Shown here in pieces: positions 33,138-42,052 of a stretch of 64,000 bases of DNA. The translations under genes were made by a program, and so were the position numbers. The notes under the pieces were generated by a model, which was given only the letters and a program-made list of their open reading frames with translations, was not told the DNA's origin and did no database searches. Source of the DNA: Agromyces lapidis (GTDB lineage: Bacteria > Actinomycetota > Actinomycetes > Actinomycetales > Microbacteriaceae); assembly GCF_009749405.1 (NCBI RefSeq), contig NZ_WBIQ01000008.1:1-64000 (forward strand), written 5' to 3'. Within the stretch, counting starts at the first letter, position 1. Each line of letters begins with the position of its first letter.

Positions 33138-34181
33138 TCAGGCGGCCTCCGCGCCCGCGCCCGCGCCCGAGCCCGCGGCCGCCTGCGGATGCAGCACGAG
33201 GTTGCCGACCTTGCGGCCCGAGTCGACGCGGGCGTGCGCCTCGGCGAGGCGGTCGAGCGGCATCGTCTCGTCGACCACCACGCGCAGATCGCCGGTCGCG
33301 ATGAGGTCGAGCAGCGTCGCGAAGTCCTCGGCGCGTTCGGGGGAGGTGCCCGTCTTCACCGGCCCACGGGCGGTGATGATCTCGCCGAGGCTCGCGACGG
33401 CGAGCAGCAGCCGCCCGCCTTCGGCGAGGAGCGGTCGCCCGGTCGCCGGGCTCAGCACGCCCACCGTGTCGAACACGACGTCGAAGTGCTCGCCGCGCGA
33501 CGCGAGCGAGTCGAGGGGCGTCGCGCGGTAGTCGACGACCCGGTCGGCGCCGAGCGCGGTGACGAGTTCGGCATTCCGTGCGCTCGTGACTGCCGTGACC
33601 TTCGCTCCGAAGTGCTTCGCGAGTTGCACGGCGTTCGTGCCGACCGCGCCCGAGGCGCCGACGACGAGCACGTGCTCGCCCGGCCGCACCGCGGCCTTGT
33701 CGCGCAGGTAGTGCAGTGCCGTCGCGCCGCCGAACAGCACCCCGGCCGCGTCGTCGAACGACACCCCGTCGGGGATGCGCGCGAGACGCGAAGCGGGTAC
33801 CGCGACGAGTTCGGCGTGCGCACCCATGCGCGCGCCCGTCATGCCGCAGACGCGGTCGCCGACGGCGAACCCGGATGCCACGGAGGCGGTGCCGCCCGCG
33901 TGCGGGGCGCCGCCCGCGGCATCCGCACCGATCGCCTCGACGACCCCGGCGAAGACCACGCCGAGCACCCGTGCGCGCGGGCCCTTCACGCCGAGGGCGA
34001 GCTTGCCCGGCAGGGCGAAGCCACGCGGGAACCGGGCGCCGCGGATGCGGGCGTCGCCCGAGTTGACGGTCGCCGCCATGACGCGCACGAGCGCCTCGCT
34101 GCGGCGCGCGACGGGATCGGGCACCGCTTCGACCCGCACGACCGATGGCGGGCCGTACCGATCGACCACTCCTGCACGCAT
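33138..34181 (-). CDS. Zinc-independent MDR oxidoreductase (quinone reductase-like, NAD(P)H-dependent)
   Basis: A 347-residue medium-chain dehydrogenase/reductase: GroES-like N-terminal domain (MRAGVVDRYGPPSVVRVEAVP), then a Rossmann NADPH-binding motif VLVVGASGAVGTNAVQLAKHFGAKVTAVTS at about 165-195, and GADRVVDYR. It lacks the Cys ligands of zinc alcohol dehydrogenases and resembles quinone oxidoreductases or enoyl reductases of the YhdH/QOR group. The C-terminus is Ala/Gly-rich. It is divergent from a TetR regulator with two matching palindromes between, so it is probably its target. Upstream of the four-helix membrane protein gene. Confidence 0.88.
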   Translation of the reverse strand: MRAGVVDRYGPPSVVRVEAVPDPVARRSEALVRVMAATVNSGDARIRGARFPRGFALPGKLALGVKGPRARVLGVVFAGVVEAIGADAAGGAPHAGGTASVASGFAVGDRVCGMTGARMGAHAELVAVPASRLARIPDGVSFDDAAGVLFGGATALHYLRDKAAVRPGEHVLVVGASGAVGTNAVQLAKHFGAKVTAVTSARNAELVTALGADRVVDYRATPLDSLASRGEHFDVVFDTVGVLSPATGRPLLAEGGRLLLAVASLGEIITARGPVKTGTSPERAEDFATLLDLIATGDLRVVVDETMPLDRLAEAHARVDSGRKVGNLVLHPQAAAGSGAGAGAEAA

Positions 34182-34189
34182 TTCGCTCC

Positions 34190-34240
34190 CTTACACCTGT
34201 AAGTCTCTGTGTCGATCACGATAGCCTTACGGTCGTAAGG
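34190..34240. promoter_or_regulatory. Two CTTAC-N4-GTAAG operators between divergent oxidoreductase and TetR genes
   Basis: Operator 1 is CTTACACCTGTAAG at 34190-34203; operator 2 is CCTTACGGTCGTAAGG at 34225-34240. Both are the same 5-bp inverted repeat with a 4-bp spacer, and their centres are 36 bp apart. They lie in the 90-bp divergent region, one next to each gene. Pairs of such sites are typical of TetR-type dimers that control themselves and the neighbour. Confidence 0.75.
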
Positions 34241-34271
34241 ACGCAAGCATCGCCCGAGAACGGAGTCGGAA

Positions 34272-34922
34272 ATGGCCCAGCGCACCCCGCTCAGCCGCGA
34301 GCGCATCATCGTCGGCGCCATGCAGGTCGCCGACCGCGGCGGCCTCGCCGCGGTGAGCATGCGCAGCGTCGGCAAAGCACTCGGCGCCGAGGCGATGTCG
34401 CTCTACCACCACGTCTCAGGCAAGGAGGAACTGCTCGATCTCCTGGCCGACGCGGCGTTCGACGAGATCCCGCTGCTCGAGATCGGCACGCCGTGGCGCA
34501 CCGCGATGACCTCGCGCGCCGACGCCATGCGAGCCGTGCTCAAGGAGCACTCCTGGGCGCTCGGCCTTCTCGAGTCGCGATCGAATCCCGGCCCGGCCGT
34601 CATGCGGCACCACGACCGCGTGCTCGGCGTGCTGCGGCACGACGGCTTCGACCTCGCGCTCGCTGCCCATGCCTACTCGGCGCTCGACGCCTACATCTAC
34701 GGCTTCGTGCTCACCGAGCTCAGCCTGCCGTTCACCCCCGACGTGGGCGCCGACGCCTTCGCCGAAGGTCTCGAACTGCCCGCCGACGAGTACCCGCATC
34801 TCGCCGAGATGCTCGAGCAGATGGTCCTCGGTCACGACTACGACTTCGGCGACGAGTTCGGCTACGGCCTCGACCTCGTGCTCGACCAGCTCGAGGTGCG
34901 GCTCGCCGCGCAGCGAGGCTGA
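34272..34922 (+). CDS. TetR/AcrR family transcriptional regulator
   Basis: A 216-residue regulator. The N-terminal domain has the TetR helix-turn-helix: SRERIIVGAMQVADRGGLAAVSMRSVGKALGAEAMSLYHHVSGKEELLDLL, with recognition around ALGAEAMSLYHHV. The C-terminal domain (about 80-216) is the ligand pocket of TetR_C type. It likely represses the divergent oxidoreductase gene through the two CTTAC-N4-GTAAG palindromes upstream. A GGGCTG-CGCT-CAGCCC hairpin follows the stop. Confidence 0.92.
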   Translation: MAQRTPLSRERIIVGAMQVADRGGLAAVSMRSVGKALGAEAMSLYHHVSGKEELLDLLADAAFDEIPLLEIGTPWRTAMTSRADAMRAVLKEHSWALGLLESRSNPGPAVMRHHDRVLGVLRHDGFDLALAAHAYSALDAYIYGFVLTELSLPFTPDVGADAFAEGLELPADEYPHLAEMLEQMVLGHDYDFGDEFGYGLDLVLDQLEVRLAAQRG

Positions 34923-34938
34923 ACCGCGCCGAACCAGA

Positions 34939-34954
34939 GGGCTGCGCTCAGCCC
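34939..34954. terminator. Hairpin at convergent TetR / pmt ends
   Basis: GGGCTG (34939-34944), loop CGCT, CAGCCC (34949-34954) forms a perfect 6-bp stem between the TetR stop and the stop of the convergent mannosyltransferase gene. It could terminate either transcript; no T-run is present. Confidence 0.35.
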
Positions 34955-36513
34955 CAGCTCGGCAGCCAGAAGTGCAGCTGCCGGAACGTCGGCGAGATCG
35001 GCACGCCCGTCCAGATCGGGAAGAAGAACACTGAGACGAGCAGCACGACGGCGAGGAACACCGCGACGACCGCGAGTCCGCGGGTGCGCACCCAGCGCTC
35101 GTCGCTCGGCCGGCCGGCGATCAGCCCGAGCACGAAGACGAGGGCGAGCACCAGGTACGGCTCGAAGGCGATCGAGTAGAACTGGAAGACCGTGCGGTCG
35201 AGGTAGCCGAGCCACGGCAGGTAGCCGGCCGCGAGGCCCACGAGGATCACGCCGGCCTGCCACTCGCGATACCGGGCGAAGCGGTAGACGAGGTAGAGGG
35301 ATGCCGCGGCGGCCGCCCACCAGATGATCGGATTGCCCACCTCGATGATCGAGGAGACGAGCCCGCTCGCGGAGTCGTCGGCATAGTGCATGTTCGTCGG
35401 CCGGATCATGAAGAGCCACGTCAGCGGATTCGACTGCCACGGGTGCTCGCTGTGCACGCCCACGTGGTAGTCGTACGCCGAGACGTGGTAGTGCCAGAGG
35501 CTCTGGAGCGGACCCGGCACCCACGCGAACAGGCCCGTCGCCGCGTTGCCGGCCTCCTCGGCCCAGTGCCGGTAGTAGCCGCCGTCCGTCGTCAGCCAGC
35601 CCGTCCACGAGGCGAGGTAGACGACCGCCGCAACCGGGACGAGCAGCACGAACGTCACCGGCGCCTGCTTGAGCAGGCCGCCGGTGAGCCAGAACGGCAC
35701 CCGGGCTCGTCGTCTCGCGACGATGTCGACCGCCACCAGGTAGATGCCGAACGCGGCGAGGAACCACAGCCCCGACCACTTGACGGCGGTCGCCGCGCCG
35801 AATGCGACGCCCGCGGCGACGACCCAGGGGCGCGCCCACAGCGCCGGTCCGTAGTGCGGGTCGCGGCCGGAGGCCCACGCCTCGGCGAGACGCGCGTCGA
35901 GCGCCCGCTCGGCCTGCGCGCGATCGAGCAGCACGAACCAGAAGCCGAGCAGCGCGAAGAGCATCACCCAGTTGTCGAGGAGCGCCACCCGCGACATCAC
36001 GATCGCGTTGCCGTCGACCGCGAACAGGAGGCCCGCGGTGACCGCGAGCGCGGTGGAGGCGAACAGCCGCCGGCCGATGAGCGTCATCAGGAACACGGCG
36101 AGCGTGCCGGCGAGCGCCGTCGTCGCGCGCCACCAGAACGCGTCGCCCGCGCCGAACGCGGCCATGCCGAGCCCGATCATCCACTTGCCGAGCGGCGGGT
36201 GCACGACGTACGAGGGGTCGTCGAGGTAGAGGTTGGTGTCGCCCGCGGCGAAGTCGGCGTCGGCGCCCTCCGGCCACCGCGACTCGTGGCCGTTGTGGAT
36301 GAGCGTCCACGCGTCCTTCACGTAGTACGTCTCGTCGAAGACGATCTGCTGCGGGTGCCCGAGGTTCCAGAAGCGCAGCACGGCGGCGATGAGCGTGACG
36401 AGGATCGGGCCGCCCCAGTACCAGAGCCGGCGGCGGGCGGGGGTCGACATCTGCCGGGACCACCAGTCGTCGAGTCGGGAACCCCTCGGCTCCACCGACG
36501 CGTCGACACTCAT
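34948..36513 (-). CDS. pmt: Protein O-mannosyltransferase (dolichyl/polyprenyl-phosphate-mannose), PMT family
   Basis: A 521-residue multi-helix GT-C glycosyltransferase. The first extracytoplasmic loop carries the catalytic acidic pair in QIVFDETYYVKDAWTL (about residues 73-88) and later PSYVVHPPLGKWMIG. About 11 transmembrane helices follow. It transfers mannose from polyprenyl-phosphomannose to Ser/Thr of secreted proteins, like Mycobacterium tuberculosis Rv1002c. As there, it is divergent from rsmI, a conserved actinobacterial gene order. ATG at 36513. Confidence 0.93.
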   Translation of the reverse strand: MSVDASVEPRGSRLDDWWSRQMSTPARRRLWYWGGPILVTLIAAVLRFWNLGHPQQIVFDETYYVKDAWTLIHNGHESRWPEGADADFAAGDTNLYLDDPSYVVHPPLGKWMIGLGMAAFGAGDAFWWRATTALAGTLAVFLMTLIGRRLFASTALAVTAGLLFAVDGNAIVMSRVALLDNWVMLFALLGFWFVLLDRAQAERALDARLAEAWASGRDPHYGPALWARPWVVAAGVAFGAATAVKWSGLWFLAAFGIYLVAVDIVARRRARVPFWLTGGLLKQAPVTFVLLVPVAAVVYLASWTGWLTTDGGYYRHWAEEAGNAATGLFAWVPGPLQSLWHYHVSAYDYHVGVHSEHPWQSNPLTWLFMIRPTNMHYADDSASGLVSSIIEVGNPIIWWAAAAASLYLVYRFARYREWQAGVILVGLAAGYLPWLGYLDRTVFQFYSIAFEPYLVLALVFVLGLIAGRPSDERWVRTRGLAVVAVFLAVVLLVSVFFFPIWTGVPISPTFRQLHFWLPSWG

Positions 36514-36542
36514 GCGCCCAACACTAGGACAGACTTGAGGGC

Positions 36543-37379
36543 ATGATCATCCTCGCGGCGACGCCCATCGGCAATCTCGGGGACGCCTCGACGAGGCTCA
36601 GGGAGGCGCTCGAAGCCGCCACCGTGATCGCCTCGGAGGACACCCGCGTGACGCAACGGCTCATCGCGGCGCTCGGCATCGCGAACCGCCCCCGCCTCAT
36701 CGCGCTCCACGAGCACAACGAGCGGCAGAAGGCCGACGAGCTCGTCGAACTCGCCCGCGAGCACGACCTCCTCGTGCTGAGCGACGCCGGCATGCCGACC
36801 GTCTCCGACCCGGGCTTCCCGCTCGTCGCCGCCGCTGCGGCGGCCGGGGTGCTCGTCACGGTGATCCCCGGCCCCTCCGCCGTCGTGACCGCGCTCGCCG
36901 TGTCGGGCCTGCCGACCGACCGGTTCGCCTTCGAGGGGTTCCTACCGCGCAAGGCGGGCGAACGTTCGCGCCGGCTCGCCGAGCTCGCCGGCGATCGACG
37001 CACCCTCGTCTTCTTCGAGGGCCCGTCGCGACTCGCGCCGAGCCTCGAGGCGCTCGCCGAGGCGTTCGGTGCCGACCGCCCTGCGGCGGTGTGCCGCGAA
37101 CTCACGAAACTCCACGAGGAGGTTCGCCGGGGTCCACTCGGCGAGCTCGCCGAGTGGGCCGCCGCGGGCGTGCGCGGCGAGATCGTGATCGTCGTCGGCG
37201 GCGCAGGCGACACCACGGTCGACCCCGAGGGCGCGCTCGAACGCGTGCTCGGCCTCGCCGCGTCGGGCACTCGCCTGAAGGACGCGGCGGCACTCGTCGC
37301 CGCCGAGACCGGACTCGGCAAGCGCGACCTCTACGAAGCCGCGCTCGCGCACCGCCAGCGGCCCGTCGACGTGCCCTGA
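36543..37379 (+). CDS. rsmI: 16S rRNA (cytidine(1402)-2'-O)-methyltransferase
   Basis: A 278-residue tetrapyrrole-methylase-fold protein beginning MIILAATPIGNLGDASTRLREALEAATVIASEDTR, the RsmI signature, followed by LIALHEHNERQKADEL, VLSDAGMPTVSDPG and FAFEGFLPRK. It 2'-O-methylates C1402 of 16S rRNA together with RsmH. The first bases after the divergent promoter supply its start at ATG 36543. It is part of the conserved pmt-rsmI-metG-tatD-rsmA-ispE neighbourhood. Confidence 0.95.
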   Translation: MIILAATPIGNLGDASTRLREALEAATVIASEDTRVTQRLIAALGIANRPRLIALHEHNERQKADELVELAREHDLLVLSDAGMPTVSDPGFPLVAAAAAAGVLVTVIPGPSAVVTALAVSGLPTDRFAFEGFLPRKAGERSRRLAELAGDRRTLVFFEGPSRLAPSLEALAEAFGADRPAAVCRELTKLHEEVRRGPLGELAEWAAAGVRGEIVIVVGGAGDTTVDPEGALERVLGLAASGTRLKDAAALVAAETGLGKRDLYEAALAHRQRPVDVP

Positions 37380-37483
37380 CGGTCGTTGCGCCATCGGGCA
37401 TGAGGAATGCTCGAGGGCAACCCCTGTCGCTCACCCCCGAACGGGGGGAGAATGAGGGTATCGCCCGACATTGGAGGTGCGAG

Positions 37484-38620
37484 ATGGATGCCACGCACGG
37501 AACGCACGGGGGCGGCGCGCACGCCGTCCGATTCGCCGAGTACGGCGGGCCAGAGGTGCTGCGGGTCGACGAGGTGCCGGTGCCGGAGCCGGGCGCCGGC
37601 GAGGTGCTCGTCGAGGTCTTCGCCGCAGGTCTCAACCCCGCCGACAGCGCCGCCAGGCGCGGAGAGCATCCGGGCCGCTGGCCCGTCGAGCTGCCGGCCC
37701 GCCAGGGCAGTGATCTCGCGGGCGTCGTGATCGCGAACGGACCCGGTGCCGCCCGGTTCGCGCGCGGCGACGAGGTGATGGGCTACGTGGCCCGCGGCGC
37801 ACAGGCGAGCCATGTCGTCGTGCCCGAGCAGCAGCTGCTGCCGAAGCCCCCCGGACTCTCGTGGGAGGTCGCCGGTTCGCTCCATTTCGCCGGAACCACC
37901 GCATGGAACGCGGTCGAGGGCCTCGCGCTGGGGCCGAGCGACACGATCGTCGTCACTGCCGCAGCGGGCGGGGTCGGGTGCCTCGCCGCGCAGTTCGCGA
38001 GGATCCGCGGGGCGACGGTCATCGGAACCACCGCCGAGGAGCGCTTCGACTTCCTGCGCCAGTTCGGGGTGATCCCGACGGGGTACGGGCCGGGGCTCGC
38101 CGAGCGTGCGACCGCGATCGTCGAGGCGACCGATCATGCGCGACCGGTGACGGCGTTCCTCGACTTCCTCGGTGGCGAGACCGCCGCCGCGCTCGCGCTC
38201 GGGGTGCCGCGTTCGCGCATCCTCACCGTGCTCGACCAGAGCGCCGTCGAGGCGAGCGACGCCGTCCCGTTGGGGGCCGGCGACGTCGTCGCGCTCAGCC
38301 GCGTCGCGGCGCTCGTGTCGGCCCGGCGGGTCCGGCTTCCGATCGCCGACGTCTTTCCGCTCGCCGAGGTGGCCGATGCCTACCGGGCGCTCGACCGTCG
38401 CGACGCTCCGGGCAAGATCGTGCTCGGCTTCCGCGTGGTCGACTACCCCGGCCAGCGGGTGCGCGAGCCGGCGATCAAGGAGCAGGACGTGACGCTCGGC
38501 GTGCCGACCCCCCACGAGCACATGGAGGTCGCCGAGGCGGTGCCGCCCGCGATCGGCGACGGGAGCGTGCGTCGACGGCGCCGTGAACGCCGGGCCGAAG
38601 AGGAGGCGCGGCGAGGGTGA
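37484..38620 (+). CDS. NADPH:quinone reductase-like MDR oxidoreductase
   Basis: A 378-residue MDR protein: N-terminal FAEYGGPEVLRVDEVPVPEPGAGEVLVEVFAAGLNPADSAARRGEH, NADPH-binding DTIVVTAAAGGVGCLAAQFARIRGATVIGTTAEE, and FGVIPTGYG. The Cys of zinc MDRs are missing, which fits quinone reductase or enone reductase activity. An unusually long, Arg-rich C-terminal tail (about 45 residues after the conserved KIVLGF) is present. Start at ATG 37484 with GGAGG six bases upstream. It interrupts the otherwise conserved rsmI-metG order, so it may be a lineage-specific insertion. Confidence 0.88.
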   Translation: MDATHGTHGGGAHAVRFAEYGGPEVLRVDEVPVPEPGAGEVLVEVFAAGLNPADSAARRGEHPGRWPVELPARQGSDLAGVVIANGPGAARFARGDEVMGYVARGAQASHVVVPEQQLLPKPPGLSWEVAGSLHFAGTTAWNAVEGLALGPSDTIVVTAAAGGVGCLAAQFARIRGATVIGTTAEERFDFLRQFGVIPTGYGPGLAERATAIVEATDHARPVTAFLDFLGGETAAALALGVPRSRILTVLDQSAVEASDAVPLGAGDVVALSRVAALVSARRVRLPIADVFPLAEVADAYRALDRRDAPGKIVLGFRVVDYPGQRVREPAIKEQDVTLGVPTPHEHMEVAEAVPPAIGDGSVRRRRRERRAEEEARRG

Positions 38621-38668
38621 CCCGAATGCGGCGGTAACGGTCTCCCGTGCGCCCATAAGATTGAGCGC

Positions 38669-40228
38669 ATGGCCGAAGCCTCCTCGTTCTACATCACCAC
38701 GCCCATTTTCTACGTCAACGACGTGCCTCACATCGGGCACGCCTACACCGAGGTCGCCGCCGACGTGCTCGCGCGCTGGCACCGGCAGGCAGGTGACGAC
38801 ACGTGGATGCTCACGGGCACGGACGAGCACGGCCAGAAGATCCTGCGCACCGCGACCGCGAACGGCGTCACCCCGCAGGAGTGGGCCGACAAGCTCGTCG
38901 CCGACGCCTGGATCCCCCTCCTCGAGACGGTGAACATCGCGAACGACGATTTCATCCGGACGACCGACGAGCGGCACGAGCGCAACGTGCAGAAGTTCCT
39001 GCAGAAGCTCTACGACGACGGCCACATCTACACGGGCGAGTACGAGGGCTACTACTGCGTCGGCTGCGAGGAGTACAAGCAGGAGTCCGACCTCGTACCG
39101 GGCGCCGGGGAGTACGAGGGTCAGCTCGTCTGCGCGATCCACTCGAAGCCCGTCGAGCTGCTGCACGAGAAGAACTACTTCTTCCGCACCTCCGCGTTCG
39201 CCGAGCGGCTGCTCGCGCTCTACGAGGAGCGCCCCGACTTCGTGCAGCCCGAGTCCGCCCGCAACGAGGTGCTCGGCTGGGTGCGTTCCGGGCTCGCCGA
39301 TCTCTCGATCTCGCGGTCGACCTTCGACTGGGGCGTCAAGGTGCCGTGGGACGAGACCCACGTCGTCTACGTCTGGTTCGACGCCCTCCTCAACTACATC
39401 ACCGCGGCCGGCTACGGCCAGGACGACGAGGAGTTCGCCCGCCGCTGGCCGGCGCAGCACATCGTCGGCAAAGACATCCTGCGCTTCCACGCCGTGATCT
39501 GGCCGGCCATGCTGATGGCCGCGGGTCTCGAGGTGCCGAAGGGCGTCTTCGGCCACGGCTGGCTGCTCGTCGGCGGCGAGAAGATGTCGAAGTCGAAGCT
39601 CACCGGCATCGCGCCCGAGCAGATCACCTCGACCTTCGGCTCCGACGCGTTCCGCTACTACTTCCTCCGGGCCATCGCGTTCGGCCAGGACGGCTCGTTC
39701 TCGTGGGAGGACCTGTCGGCCCGTTACCAGGCCGAGCTCGCGAACGGCTTCGGCAACCTCGCCTCCCGCGTCGTGGCGATGATCACGCGCTACTGCGACG
39801 GCGCCGTGCCGACCGCCGGCGCACTGCAGCCCGCCGACATCGAGATCGCCTCGGTCGAGCGTCGGGCCACGGATGACTCGTGGCAGGCGATCGACCGCCT
39901 CGCGATCCACGAGGCGATCGGCGCGGCGTGGGCGCTCGTCGACGCGCTCAACGGCTACCTCACGGCGGAAGAGCCGTGGGCGCTCGCGAAGGACCCGGCC
40001 AACCGCGAGCGGCTCGAGACGGTGCTCGCGACCGCGTACCGGGGTCTCGGCACCCTCGCCGTGCTGCTCTCGCCCGTCACGCCCGTCGCCGCGGCGAAGC
40101 TGTGGACGGCGCTCGGCGCGCCCGGCACCGTGCAGCAGGCCCGCATCGACCGCGCGTACGAGGCCGAGCTCGGCACGACGGTGTCGCCGCTCGAGGCGCT
40201 CTTCCCGCGCGTCGAGGTCGCGGAGTAG
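38669..40228 (+). CDS. metG: Methionyl-tRNA synthetase
   Basis: A 519-residue class Ia aminoacyl-tRNA synthetase: HIGH-type PHIGHAYTEVAADVLARW near the N-terminus, a CP domain with a single CVGC knuckle pair (YYCVGCEEY), and the KMSKS loop GEKMSKSKLTG at about 305-315, then an anticodon-binding domain. Length and the absence of a C-terminal tRNA-binding extension match actinobacterial MetG. ATG follows TAAGAT (38656-38661) by seven bases. It is first in a metG-tatD-rsmA run. Confidence 0.96.
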   Translation: MAEASSFYITTPIFYVNDVPHIGHAYTEVAADVLARWHRQAGDDTWMLTGTDEHGQKILRTATANGVTPQEWADKLVADAWIPLLETVNIANDDFIRTTDERHERNVQKFLQKLYDDGHIYTGEYEGYYCVGCEEYKQESDLVPGAGEYEGQLVCAIHSKPVELLHEKNYFFRTSAFAERLLALYEERPDFVQPESARNEVLGWVRSGLADLSISRSTFDWGVKVPWDETHVVYVWFDALLNYITAAGYGQDDEEFARRWPAQHIVGKDILRFHAVIWPAMLMAAGLEVPKGVFGHGWLLVGGEKMSKSKLTGIAPEQITSTFGSDAFRYYFLRAIAFGQDGSFSWEDLSARYQAELANGFGNLASRVVAMITRYCDGAVPTAGALQPADIEIASVERRATDDSWQAIDRLAIHEAIGAAWALVDALNGYLTAEEPWALAKDPANRERLETVLATAYRGLGTLAVLLSPVTPVAAAKLWTALGAPGTVQQARIDRAYEAELGTTVSPLEALFPRVEVAE

Positions 40229-40231
40229 CGG

Positions 40232-41143
40232 GTGACGCCCCCCTCGAGTTCCAGCCAGGGATACCCGCCGCTGCCCGAGGCGCTGCCCGTCCCGGTGTAC
40301 GACAACCACACGCATCTCGAGCCCTCCGACGAGGCCCCGCCCGGACGCCCCGACACCCTCCTCGACGTGCACGAGCACCTCGAGCGGGCGGCCACGGTCG
40401 GGGTCGCGGGCGCCGTGCAGGTCGGCACCGACGTCGCCACCAGCCGCTGGTCGGCCGAGCTCGCCGCGCGCGAGCCGCGGCTCCTCGCCGCGGTCGCGCT
40501 GCACCCCAACGAGGCGCCCGAGCTCGCGGCATCCGGCTCGCTCGACGAAGCGATCGCCGTGATCGACGAGCTCGCCGCGCAGCCGCGGGTGCGCGCCGTC
40601 GGCGAGACGGGGCTCGACTTCTTCCGCACCGGCGAGGAGGGGCGCCCGGCGCAGTTCCACGCCTTCGAGGCGCACATCGACATCGCGAAGCGGCACGGCG
40701 TCGCCATGCAGATCCACGACCGCGACGCGCACGACGACGTCGTCGCGACGCTGCGCCGGGTCGGCGCGCCCGAACGCACCGTGTTCCACTGCTTCTCGGG
40801 CGGCGAAGAGCTCGCCCGCATCGCAGCCGACGAGGGCTGGTACTGCTCGTTCGCGGGCAACGTGACGTTCAAGAACGCCGAGAACCTCCGCGAGGCCCTG
40901 CGGGTGCTGCCGCGCGAGCTCATCCTGGTCGAGACCGACGCGCCGTACCTCACCCCGGTGCCGCTGCGCGGACGGCCGAACGCGCCCTACCTCGTGCCGC
41001 ACACCGTGCGTTTCATGGCCGAGACGCTCGGCGCCCCGCTCGACGAGTTCTGCGCCGCACTCGCGTCGAACACGCTCGCCGTGTACGGCTCGTGGGAGGA
41101 TGACCCCGTGCAGGGGGCGACGACGAGGGGCGACGGGGCGTGA
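40232..41143 (+). CDS. tatD: TatD family metal-dependent 3'-exonuclease/hydrolase
   Basis: A 303-residue TIM-barrel hydrolase. Metal ligands are visible in VYDNHTHLEPS (HxH), AVGETGLDFFRT (Glu), MQIHDRDAH (His), VFHCFSGG (His) and LVETDAPYLTP (Asp). TatD proteins are 3'-5' exonucleases and D-tyrosyl-tRNA-type hydrolases in DNA repair/quality control. In many actinobacteria rpfB lies between tatD and rsmA; here tatD directly overlaps rsmA by four bases (GTGA). GTG start four bases after metG. Confidence 0.93.
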   Translation: MTPPSSSSQGYPPLPEALPVPVYDNHTHLEPSDEAPPGRPDTLLDVHEHLERAATVGVAGAVQVGTDVATSRWSAELAAREPRLLAAVALHPNEAPELAASGSLDEAIAVIDELAAQPRVRAVGETGLDFFRTGEEGRPAQFHAFEAHIDIAKRHGVAMQIHDRDAHDDVVATLRRVGAPERTVFHCFSGGEELARIAADEGWYCSFAGNVTFKNAENLREALRVLPRELILVETDAPYLTPVPLRGRPNAPYLVPHTVRFMAETLGAPLDEFCAALASNTLAVYGSWEDDPVQGATTRGDGA

Positions 41144-42024
41144 CCGCGCACCGTCACGAGGCCGAGAGCGACGGCCCCGGCGCCCAGCCGCGTCTGCTGG
41201 GCCCCGCCGAGATCCGCGACCTCGCCGAACTCCTCGGCGTGACGCCGACGAAGAAGCTCGGCCAGAACTTCGTGCACGACGGCAACACGGTGCGTCGCAT
41301 CGTGCAGACCGCGGGCGTCGAGCGCGGCGAGACCGTGCTCGAGATCGGCCCCGGGCTCGGCTCGCTGACGCTCGGGCTCCTCGAGGCGGGCGCCGACGTC
41401 ATCGCCGTCGAGATCGACAAGCGGCTCGCCGCGCAACTGCCGCACACGGCGTCGATCATGCAGCCCGGCACCTCGCTCACCGTCGTCACCGACGACGCGA
41501 TGCGCGTCACCGAGCTGCCGGGCGACCCCGTGCGGCTCGTCGCGAACCTGCCCTACAACATCTCGGTGCCGGTGCTGCTGCACCTGCTCGAGCACTTCGA
41601 CTCGCTGCAGTCGGGCATCGTCATGGTGCAGGCCGAGGTCGGCTACCGGCTCGCGGCCGAGCCGGGGTCGAAGGTCTACGGCGCGCCGAGTGCGAAGGCC
41701 GCCTGGTACGGCGACTGGCGCACGGCGGGGCAGGTCTCGCGAATGGTGTTCTGGCCGGTGCCGAACGTCGACTCGGTGCTCGTCGGCTTCGAGCGAGCGC
41801 AGGCCCCCGGCACCGAGGCGGAACGCGTCGCGACCTTCGCACTGGTCGACGCCGCCTTCCAGCAGCGCCGCAAGATGCTGCGCCAGTCGCTCTCGGCCGT
41901 GCTCGGCGGCAGTTCGGCCGCGGCCGCTGCGGTGCTCGAGGCCGCAGCCGTCGATCCGCAGGCGCGCGGCGAGCAGCTCGTCATCGGCGACTTCCTCCGC
42001 ATCGCTCGGGCGGCGCAGAGGTAG
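41140..42024 (+). CDS. rsmA: 16S rRNA (adenine(1518)-N6/adenine(1519)-N6)-dimethyltransferase
   Basis: A 294-residue KsgA-family enzyme. Key motifs: KKLGQNFVHDGNTVRRIVQTAG (motif X), TVLEIGPGLGSLTLGLLEAGADVIAVEIDKRL (motif I/II), and catalytic NLPYNISVPVLLHLL (NLPY motif IV), then the C-terminal helical domain AAFQQRRKMLRQSL. It dimethylates A1518 and A1519 in helix 45 during late 30S assembly. GTG start overlaps tatD stop. The 28-bp gap downstream contains the promoter of the next gene. Confidence 0.96.
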   Translation: MTAHRHEAESDGPGAQPRLLGPAEIRDLAELLGVTPTKKLGQNFVHDGNTVRRIVQTAGVERGETVLEIGPGLGSLTLGLLEAGADVIAVEIDKRLAAQLPHTASIMQPGTSLTVVTDDAMRVTELPGDPVRLVANLPYNISVPVLLHLLEHFDSLQSGIVMVQAEVGYRLAAEPGSKVYGAPSAKAAWYGDWRTAGQVSRMVFWPVPNVDSVLVGFERAQAPGTEAERVATFALVDAAFQQRRKMLRQSLSAVLGGSSAAAAAVLEAAAVDPQARGEQLVIGDFLRIARAAQR

Positions 42025-42052
42025 ACGCGGTTCCGCCGGGTAGCGTGGTCGC

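Noticed and set aside
37331..41002. 1223-codon minus-strand frame antisense to rsmI-metG-tatD
   Set aside because: Arg/Asp/Glu/His-rich repetitive product produced by high-GC third positions; it is exactly antisense to several strongly conserved genes.
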